Positions 44,212-49,196 of a DNA stretch of 49,196 nt are shown piece after piece (the first letter of the stretch is position 1; every line of letters begins with the position of its first letter). This DNA is from Sinomicrobium oceani (lineage in GTDB: Bacteria > Bacteroidota > Bacteroidia > Flavobacteriales > Flavobacteriaceae): positions 1-49,196 of the forward strand of contig NZ_FPJE01000029.1 of assembly GCF_900119185.1 (NCBI RefSeq), written 5' to 3'. Under the pieces are notes generated by a model. That model was not told where the DNA came from. It ran no database searches and saw nothing but the letters and a program-made list of their open reading frames with translations. The translations under genes and the position numbers were made by a program.

Positions 44212-45279
44212 TTAAAATTTATAGATAGCGGCAAGGACAAAAGATCCGAGGCTTCCTTCACTCGGGATATTTGCTCTGAAGCTCTCTTTGTCGAAGAAGA
44301 CGTCTTCAGAAACCGTATCAAGACGTAATTCAGGCTTAATGGTGAGGTCTCCGACGGTGTAGCTTCCGGTAAGTGTAAAATCCCAGGTGCTGATATCCGG
44401 GCCGTAAACGGGGCCTCCGTCTTCGAGTTCCTTAAAGTACTCCGCACGAAGCCCAAGGGCAAAACTTTCGGAAGTCTTTACCTGCGGATAGAGGGCAACA
44501 CCATAAAAACCTCCTGCATCTTTGGTTTCGTTATAGGTGGCATTCAGCCCGAGGTAAAACATATCGGTAAGATCATATCCTGTAGTCAGATCTATCTGGA
44601 AGGTCGGTTCTTCACTTATGGCTGTTCCGTCATACTGTTTTCCGTAAATCGCATTCAGCCAGGTACCTCCGTTTTCAGTTTCATATCCCAGTTGTGCTCC
44701 GAAGGTGTAGACTCCGGAGGGGTTATACTCCGTATAATCCGTAGGGTTCATTACGGCGAGCATTGCAGACCAGTTCTCGGACAGGCTAAAATCGGCTTTT
44801 AGACCTGTGTGGGAGAACGGACCGTAGGAAAACATATAAGATGTGGAGTAGTTGAAGTTCCCGGTAGGCGATATTACTTCATATCCCAGGAAGGTATTGA
44901 AGTTACCAAAGGTAAGTGTTACTGCATCGCTCACGGTCCAGTATACATACAACTGGTTGACGATATTGGAGGATCCTGTGGACAGAAAGACAGCATCTTC
45001 TCCCCTTGGGCCAAAGACGAGGTCGGCTACAAAGCCTACTTTTTCGCCTTCATAAGAAGCAATTACATTGGCCATTCCGAGTGCGAATCCCGGGTTGTTC
45101 GCAAACGAGGAGAGAGGAGCCTGTCTTTGTTCGTCCGAAAAATTATACCTATAGTAACCATCTACACTACCACTGATTTGAAATTTGGGTGTTTCTTGTG
45201 CAAAAACGATGAAATTTGCAAGTGCTGCAATGGTGAAAAGCACTTTTTTTACGAACTTTGTCATAGTAATCGATTTCAT
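44212..45279 (-). CDS. Outer-membrane beta-barrel porin of the ammonium operon
   Basis: The 355-residue protein has a signal peptide (MTKFVKKVLFTIAALANFIVFAQ, with a start 5 codons further upstream at 45279 also possible). The mature part is built of alternating amphipathic strands: FQISGSVDGYYRYNF, NVIASYEGEKVGFVADLVFGPRGEDA, VTLTFGNFNTFLGYEV, and it ends with the aromatic SFVLAAIYKF typical of barrel C-termini. It fits the bbp2/OmpL-like porin group. It is the last gene of a P-II-Amt-porin operon, 153 bases after amt. A role in letting ammonium or another small solute across the outer membrane is inferred from context only. Confidence 0.88.
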   Translation of the reverse strand: MKSITMTKFVKKVLFTIAALANFIVFAQETPKFQISGSVDGYYRYNFSDEQRQAPLSSFANNPGFALGMANVIASYEGEKVGFVADLVFGPRGEDAVFLSTGSSNIVNQLYVYWTVSDAVTLTFGNFNTFLGYEVISPTGNFNYSTSYMFSYGPFSHTGLKADFSLSENWSAMLAVMNPTDYTEYNPSGVYTFGAQLGYETENGGTWLNAIYGKQYDGTAISEEPTFQIDLTTGYDLTDMFYLGLNATYNETKDAGGFYGVALYPQVKTSESFALGLRAEYFKELEDGGPVYGPDISTWDFTLTGSYTVGDLTIKPELRLDTVSEDVFFDKESFRANIPSEGSLGSFVLAAIYKF

Positions 45280-45361
45280 AATAAAAAGATTAATTGTTTT
45301 GATTTTACTGGATTTGTGTGTCGAAACGCCTCAGGGTCTTTTTAGAAATGAAGGTTACTTT

Positions 45362-45387
45362 GCGGAGCGTTCTGCCAAACGCTCCGC
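45362..45387. repeat. Strong hairpin between amt and porin genes
   Basis: GCGGAGCGTT (45362-45371) and AACGCTCCGC (45378-45387) form a perfect 10-bp stem with a six-base loop. No T run follows on the minus strand, so it more likely stabilises or processes the amt mRNA 3' end than terminates transcription. Confidence 0.75.
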
Positions 45388-45431
45388 TTCCCTTTTCTTA
45401 AAAAAATCCCAGGACTTTTTATGATGTAGTT

Positions 45432-46676
45432 TTAGTGTTGGTTCATTCGGAAGTCGGGATAAGCTTCCATTCCTCCGTGTTCGTGAAGGTCAAGCCCTTC
45501 GAGCTCTTCTTCTTTGGAGACACGTAATCCCATGGTTTTTTTGATGGTAAACAATATAATAAATGCGCATACGATGCAGAATACACCTACAATGGCGACA
45601 CCTGCAAGTTGCACCAGGAACTGGTCCATCCCTGCCATAGAGCCAAAGAGACCTACCGCAAGCGTTCCCCATATTCCGCATATCAGGTGAACAGCGATAG
45701 CACCCACGGGGTCATCGAGTTTCAGTTTGTCTACGAGGGCCACACCCAATACGATAATAACACCGGCGATCAGGCCAATAATAATAGCATCGGTAGGTGT
45801 CATGAGGTCTGCACCTGCGGTAATCCCTACCAGGCCTCCCAGTATACCGTTGAGGAACATGGTGAGGTCATAGTTTTTATACATAATGGTGGAGAATATG
45901 AAACACGATACCCCTCCGGCTGCTGCTGCAAGACAAGTAGTTACCAGGGTCAGAGAGGTGGTTCCCGGGTCGGCCGAAAGCACGGACCCGCCATTAAAAC
46001 CGAACCATCCAAGCCACAGAATCAGTACCCCGGCCGTAGCCATCGGGATATTGTGTCCTGGTATGGCATTAACTTTTCCGTCTTTCCCGAATTTTCCTAT
46101 CCTTGCTCCCAGGAGATAAACAGCTACCAATGCAGCCCATCCGCCTACGGAATGTACTATGGTTGATCCTGCAAAATCATAGAAACCCCACTCATCAAGG
46201 AATCCGCCTCCCCATTTCCAGGAACCTGCAATAGGATAGACAACCCCTACATATATAATAGAGAATACCATGAAGCTCGTCAGTTTTACACGCTCTGCGA
46301 CTGCACCCGAAACTATGGTAGCTGCAGTAGCGGCAAACATACCCTGAAAGAGGAAATCTGTCCAGTACGTATATCCTCCGTCGGCATAGGCAGCAGTAAG
46401 CCCGTCTTCCGGAAGAGAAAGTCCGAAAAGATCAATAAAATAATCGGGTAGTATACCTCCTATAAAGCTTCCGGGATACATCAGATTAAATCCTACGAAA
46501 CAGTAGAGCAGTAGACCTATACATATGATAAATACGTTTTTGAAGAGAATGTTTATAGTATTCTTTTGTCTCGTCAGCCCTATTTCCAAAAAGGAAAAAC
46601 CCAGATGCATAAAGAATACCAGTCCGGTACATACCATCATCCATATATTATTGGCTGTCAATAAAGTTTCTTCCAT
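45432..46676 (-). CDS. amt: Ammonium transporter
   Basis: The 414-residue Amt/Mep/Rh protein has about 11 membrane helices. The twin-His pore is present: His in FYDFAGSTIVHSVGGWAAL and His in GAIAVHLICGIWGTLAVGLF, with the conserved Asp before the first. The signature DFAGSTIVHSVGG and LGWFGFNGGSVL are clear. The C-terminal tail (GLRVSKEEELEGLDLHEHGG) matches the regulatory tail that contacts P-II. It lacks the long signal peptide of E. coli AmtB. It lies 51 bases after the P-II gene, which would block the channel when nitrogen is plentiful. Confidence 0.96.
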   Translation of the reverse strand: MEETLLTANNIWMMVCTGLVFFMHLGFSFLEIGLTRQKNTINILFKNVFIICIGLLLYCFVGFNLMYPGSFIGGILPDYFIDLFGLSLPEDGLTAAYADGGYTYWTDFLFQGMFAATAATIVSGAVAERVKLTSFMVFSIIYVGVVYPIAGSWKWGGGFLDEWGFYDFAGSTIVHSVGGWAALVAVYLLGARIGKFGKDGKVNAIPGHNIPMATAGVLILWLGWFGFNGGSVLSADPGTTSLTLVTTCLAAAAGGVSCFIFSTIMYKNYDLTMFLNGILGGLVGITAGADLMTPTDAIIIGLIAGVIIVLGVALVDKLKLDDPVGAIAVHLICGIWGTLAVGLFGSMAGMDQFLVQLAGVAIVGVFCIVCAFIILFTIKKTMGLRVSKEEELEGLDLHEHGGMEAYPDFRMNQH

Positions 46677-46727
46677 AACTTTTCTTTTTTAATTGTTTAC
46701 TTTGTCGGTTAGTTTGTTATCCGTTTG

Positions 46728-47066
46728 TTAGTTGAGTGATGTCGATCCTTTTTCGCGAGTACGTATTCTATAGGTCTCCTCCACGTGAGAGACGAATATC
46801 TTTCCGTCACCCACGCTTCCGGTTCCGGCTGAATCGAGAATGGCATTAATAGCCGTGTCAGCAAATTCATCGGATACTACAATAGAGAGGTATCGTCGCT
46901 GGATGTCTGCCGTACTATAGGTTACACCTCTGTACACATGTCCTTGTTGCTCGTTACCGAGCCCGGTTACATCCCAATAGCTGAAAAAGTTTACACCAAC
47001 CTGATGAAGAGCTTCTTTCACATCATCAAATTTTGACTTTCGGATAATTGCTTCTATTTTTTTCAT
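46728..47066 (-). CDS. P-II nitrogen regulatory protein
   Basis: The 112-residue GlnB/GlnK-type P-II begins MKKIEAIIRKSKFDDVKEAL and has the C-terminal signature TGSVGDGKIFV (Lys89) and RIRTREKG (Arg100, Arg102), which bind ATP/2-oxoglutarate. The T loop is divergent: GLGNEQQGH-VYRGVTYSTADIQRRY has one extra residue before and two fewer after the conserved Gly-His than E. coli GlnB. Tyr50 matches the uridylylation Tyr51; whether it is modified is unknown. As first gene of the operon with amt it is probably GlnK-like, blocking Amt when ammonium is abundant. Confidence 0.94.
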   Translation of the reverse strand: MKKIEAIIRKSKFDDVKEALHQVGVNFFSYWDVTGLGNEQQGHVYRGVTYSTADIQRRYLSIVVSDEFADTAINAILDSAGTGSVGDGKIFVSHVEETYRIRTREKGSTSLN

Positions 47067-47226
47067 TAGAGAATAAATTTTATGAATGTTAAATTTATAT
47101 TAAATGGAATACACCCCTTACTAAAACATACTAAACATCGATATTTTTATTAAATATTCATAAATACCCCTATTTTTATTGGGGTGTTTGTTTGAAAAAT
47201 ATGATTAAAATGATGTGTTGCTATTT

Positions 47227-47259
47227 TTGGAAGAAAAAAAATCGAAGTTTTTAGCTTTG
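47227..47259 (+). promoter_or_regulatory. Orphan promoter on the plus strand
   Basis: TTG (47227-47229), 22 bases, TAGCTTTG (47252-47259), a full -7 match, although no plus-strand gene follows. It points away from the P-II gene and toward the end of the SRPBCC gene. Confidence 0.5.
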
Positions 47260-47270
47260 TGTTTGAAAAA

Positions 47271-47284
47271 CGAAAACGTTTTCG
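47271..47284. promoter_or_regulatory. LacI-type palindrome
   Basis: CGAAAACGTTTTCG is a perfect 14-base palindrome with the central CG typical of LacI/CcpA-family sites. It lies 12 bases after the orphan -7 box, at the expected transcript start. No LacI-family gene is in the window. Confidence 0.55.
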
Positions 47285-47541
47285 AAAGCTTTTGAGCGTA
47301 CTATCATGCGAGTTTTTAATCCGACTTGGTAAAAAAGAGTCGTTAATGTGTTGAAATGTGCTTTTCGTAGAAAGAAAAAGGTTATTTATAGAATGTTATA
47401 TTATTCCTGTTTCTTGTGTTTTACTGTTCTTTTATAACAGCATACCGGAGAGCTAAAGGATGTTATGATAGAAGAAAGCAACGGACAGGTGAAATGAATT
47501 TTGCCTTTGGGATACATCAGTTTTATACGGGAGCAGGAAAT

Positions 47542-47576
47542 TAAAAACCCCGACGTAGCGTTGGTGCCGGCGGGGT
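47542..47576 (-). terminator. Terminator of the SRPBCC/GyrI-like gene
   Basis: On the minus strand CCCCG (rc 47571-47575) and CGGGG (rc 47548-47552) close a GC-rich hairpin, followed by T5. It lies 34 bases after the gene's stop codon. Confidence 0.7.
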
Positions 47577-47609
47577 AGATAGTCGTTATGTCTTTGAGCT
47601 CCGGGGAGA

Positions 47610-48653
47610 CTATTCGGCTATAGGAGGGATATTGAGTTCGGATACCGGAACGTATATTTCCGTTATCCATTTGGCAGGATTGCGGGTGTCGTTGGCATTT
47701 ACAGGATAAAACTCCATGTACGGACCTGTAGAGTCCTGGGCAATCTGACGCTCTGACAAATAAGCATAAGCACTTTGCCATGCTTCTTCCAGATTTTTGG
47801 TGTCGCCCTTCAGCGTTACTTTGAGGGCACGAAAAGGAGGCATTTCTCCGGTTAATATATCGCTCTCCGGATCAGTTATGATTTTTGCGGATGTAAAGAC
47901 CCCATTCGAAAAAATTGTAGCATTATTTTCTTCATCCCTGGAATAATACAGCGTAAAGGGAATACTGACGTTAGATATCCTGTTCTTTTTGATATAGTCC
48001 TCTATAACCTGTATCCGGGAAGCTATTTTTTTCCGGCTGTCCGATATTTTGCTTGAAGTAGTAGTGTAAAGGTAGAAACCACCACCTTGTTCAGCGATAC
48101 CATCTACGGATATGCTGTACTTTTTCATATCGGTTATGACGAGGCTATCCAGTTTTTCCAGGCTTCTTTCCAGTTGTGGGCCCACTCGTCCGGAAAGACT
48201 TCCTTTCCATAATATATAAGCTTTAGATATAAAGTTGAGTGGTCCTTCCGTTTTCCAGGTTACTTTGGTGTTGTTGTCTTCCGGTTCGAATATCCAGGAA
48301 ATATGTGCCGGCTCATGCTCCCCGTAGAGCAGTTCCTGGTCGATATGTGTATGTGGAGTGAGAGCAGTGGTCTCGAGTTTTCCTTTTATTTTGTCATTGT
48401 TCCATCTGAAATTGGCCCCGATCCCTTTGGTAGTCTCTCCGAAGGTGATTTTTGTACCTGTATTTCCTGCTGTCCAGTAGATCCAATCCTGCCAGTTTTT
48501 GAGATCTTCCACATAGTTGAATACCACAGGAGGATTGGCATGTATGGTACGGGTCCTGGTTATACTGTAAGACGAGGGTTGAATAGCTACATATATAGAT
48601 AAGCCTATCACCAATATCAGGAGAAGGAAAAAAAGATATTTGAGGATTTTCAT
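47610..48653 (-). CDS. SRPBCC / GyrI-like effector-binding protein, membrane-anchored
   Basis: The 347-residue protein starts at ATG 48653 (MKILKYLFFLLLILVIGLSIYVAI), giving one N-terminal membrane helix; an in-frame start 23 codons earlier would duplicate hydrophobic segments. Residues about 28-165 are an SRPBCC (polyketide cyclase-like) domain: ITRTRTIHANPPVVFNYVEDLKNWQDWIYW and HISWIFEPEDNNTKVTWKTEGPLNF. Residues about 190-347 resemble the GyrI/AraC effector-binding fold. Both parts bind hydrophobic ligands elsewhere; no ligand is known here. A possible promoter is TTG-N22-TAAATTAG just upstream. Confidence 0.82.
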   Translation of the reverse strand: MKILKYLFFLLLILVIGLSIYVAIQPSSYSITRTRTIHANPPVVFNYVEDLKNWQDWIYWTAGNTGTKITFGETTKGIGANFRWNNDKIKGKLETTALTPHTHIDQELLYGEHEPAHISWIFEPEDNNTKVTWKTEGPLNFISKAYILWKGSLSGRVGPQLERSLEKLDSLVITDMKKYSISVDGIAEQGGGFYLYTTTSSKISDSRKKIASRIQVIEDYIKKNRISNVSIPFTLYYSRDEENNATIFSNGVFTSAKIITDPESDILTGEMPPFRALKVTLKGDTKNLEEAWQSAYAYLSERQIAQDSTGPYMEFYPVNANDTRNPAKWITEIYVPVSELNIPPIAE

Positions 48654-48787
48654 ACTTTTCTGAATTTGTATCGATGCTAATTTAAGCAATAACACAAAAA
48701 TTAACGCAAAAGAAATCCACAATCATTCTTGCCGTAGCAAAAAAGACCTGTTTTGAAAAGGTTTACACAGAAAAACCGGTAAAATAA

Positions 48788-48964
48788 TTATACGGCTTCC
48801 CTGTAATTTTTGATGTCGAACTGAGGGGAAAAATTTTTTCCTGCCTTTTCCGGATAGAACCTAAAAGGCTTCTTTGTCTTCTTCTCCGTCTTATTAATGC
48901 TGAATGTTAATAGAAGCACATTAATAATAAGAAGCGAAAACAATACACTTAGAAATGTAATCAT
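48788..48964 (-). CDS. 58-residue membrane peptide of unknown function
   Basis: A complete ATG-to-TAA frame: a hydrophobic N-terminal helix (MITFLSVLFSLLIINVLLLT, residues 1-20), a basic stretch NKTEKKTKKP (24-33), then a soluble tail ending FDIKNYREAV. This single-pass, positively charged layout predicts an N-out/C-in or N-in helix with a cytoplasmic tail by the positive-inside rule. A near -7 box TAAATTAG lies about 40 bases upstream on the minus strand. Codon use looks like that of its neighbours. I do not recognise a family. Confidence 0.65.
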   Translation of the reverse strand: MITFLSVLFSLLIINVLLLTFSINKTEKKTKKPFRFYPEKAGKNFSPQFDIKNYREAV

Positions 48965-49120
48965 TGCTTTTACTTTTTTAAACCACGGTGCTAATTTATG
49001 ATTTTTTTTAGAATAAAAGCTGCATTAAAAAGTAAAAAACGCCTTATAATATTAAGGTTTTCCTGTTCGATAGATGGTTTTTTTGGAGATAAATTAATAT
49101 TGAAGTGATCTAAACTTTTT

Positions 49121-49150
49121 TTGAAAGAAAAAATAGGCTGTGGATATTTG
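49121..49150 (+). promoter_or_regulatory. Promoter near the right edge
   Basis: TTG (49121-49123), 19 bases, GATATTTG (49143-49150), one mismatch to the -7 consensus. It would drive the truncated gene at 49180. The stretch 48965-49120 holds nothing else that I recognise. Confidence 0.5.
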
Positions 49151-49179
49151 TGTTGCCAAACAAAAAACATCACACAGCC

Positions 49180-49196
49180 ATGTACATCGTACTGTG
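49180..49196 (+). CDS. 5' end of a gene cut by the right edge
   Basis: An ATG 30 bases after a likely promoter opens a frame MYIVL that is still open at the window edge. Five codons are too few to assign a family or to be sure it is coding. Confidence 0.3.

Larger units (their letters stand above)
47067..47609. other. 543-base gene-free region upstream of the P-II gene
   Basis: It holds no convincing gene. Features seen: two GGGGTRTWTT words on the minus strand near the P-II gene (about 47106-47115 and 47162-47170), the hairpin AATACCCC/GGGGTGTT (47163-47188), an orphan plus-strand promoter (47227-47259), the palindrome CGAAAACGTTTTCG (47271-47284) and the terminator of the SRPBCC gene (47542-47576). 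A short basic/hydrophobic peptide frame from GTG 47348 (29 codons) exists but has no support. Confidence 0.6.

Noticed and set aside
44104-44328. Plus-strand frame over the porin terminator
   Set aside because: It translates the terminator hairpin and the antisense of the porin C terminus.
47348-47437. 29-codon GTG-start peptide (basic then hydrophobic) after the orphan promoter
   Set aside because: Toxin-like in outline, but non-ATG start, no antitoxin and no conservation data.
47401-47781. 126-codon minus-strand frame across the SRPBCC gene end
   Set aside because: It overlaps the SRPBCC gene and its terminator in another frame and has no recognisable domain.
48991-49173. 60-codon minus-strand frame near the right edge
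   Set aside because: AT-rich, lies across the promoter of the right-edge gene and shows no domain or helix pattern.
1-49196. CRISPR array, prophage, insertion sequence, integron or toxin-antitoxin island
   Set aside because: No repeat-spacer pattern, transposase, terminal repeats or phage genes were seen; the XerC-like gene sits in a conserved housekeeping place.

Overview
The window reads as a chromosomal backbone segment of a member of Bacteroidota, most likely family Flavobacteriaceae. The evidence is: promoters of the TTG-N17-23-TAnnTTTG type, an almost complete lack of Shine-Dalgarno sequences except at rpsU, a bTHX ribosomal protein gene, SprB-type repeats, DUF2851/DUF3467/DUF1684 proteins, and the gene order rpsU-xerC-hpf-tRNAs-tuf-tRNA-Trp-secE-nusG-rplKAJL-rpoBC. 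I cannot name the genus. I see no phage, insertion sequence, CRISPR array or large horizontally acquired block.

Positions 1-7250 hold a complete minus-strand tryptophan operon in the order trpE-G-D-C-F-B-A. It is preceded by an unlisted 20-residue leader peptide gene with three consecutive Trp codons and an intrinsic terminator, which is a classical ribosome-mediated attenuator. An unlisted bTHX gene lies downstream of trpA. Positions 7290-9140 carry marR-nitroreductase-yceI (minus) with a palindromic operator upstream of marR. Positions 9370-10947 carry two thioredoxin-fold proteins and a rhodanese (plus). Positions 11006-13400 are a minus-strand operon of a membrane protein, a winged-helix regulator and CreD, with the same 23-base operator-like motif in front of the first and the third gene.

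Positions 13536-19867 carry a DUF2851 protein, a PspC-like protein, an operon of two sodium-coupled amino acid transporters (AGCS with an extracytoplasmic SprB-like domain, then NSS with a tiny overlapping subunit gene), and a helix-hairpin-helix protein. Positions 20122-36663 carry an acyl-CoA dehydrogenase followed by the translation and transcription core: rpsU (with a long Shine-Dalgarno), xerC, hpf, four tRNAs, tuf, secE, nusG, rplKAJL, rpoB, rpoC and a DUF3467 gene.

Positions 36958-49196 carry a secreted protein of unknown function, a rhomboid protease, rarA, a structured intergenic RNA candidate, grpE-dnaJ with a sigma-54-like promoter, an MFS transporter, a DUF1684 lipoprotein, an ammonium uptake operon (P-II, Amt, outer-membrane barrel), a 543-base gene-free region with an orphan promoter and LacI-type palindrome, an SRPBCC/GyrI-like protein, an unlisted 58-residue membrane peptide gene, and the start of a gene cut by the right edge.

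Most of the window is housekeeping. The most informative observations are regulatory: the trp attenuator, the rpsU Shine-Dalgarno, the repeated creD-operon operator, the grpE sigma-54-like promoter and several overlooked small genes. Promoter and hairpin calls were made by eye, without scoring.
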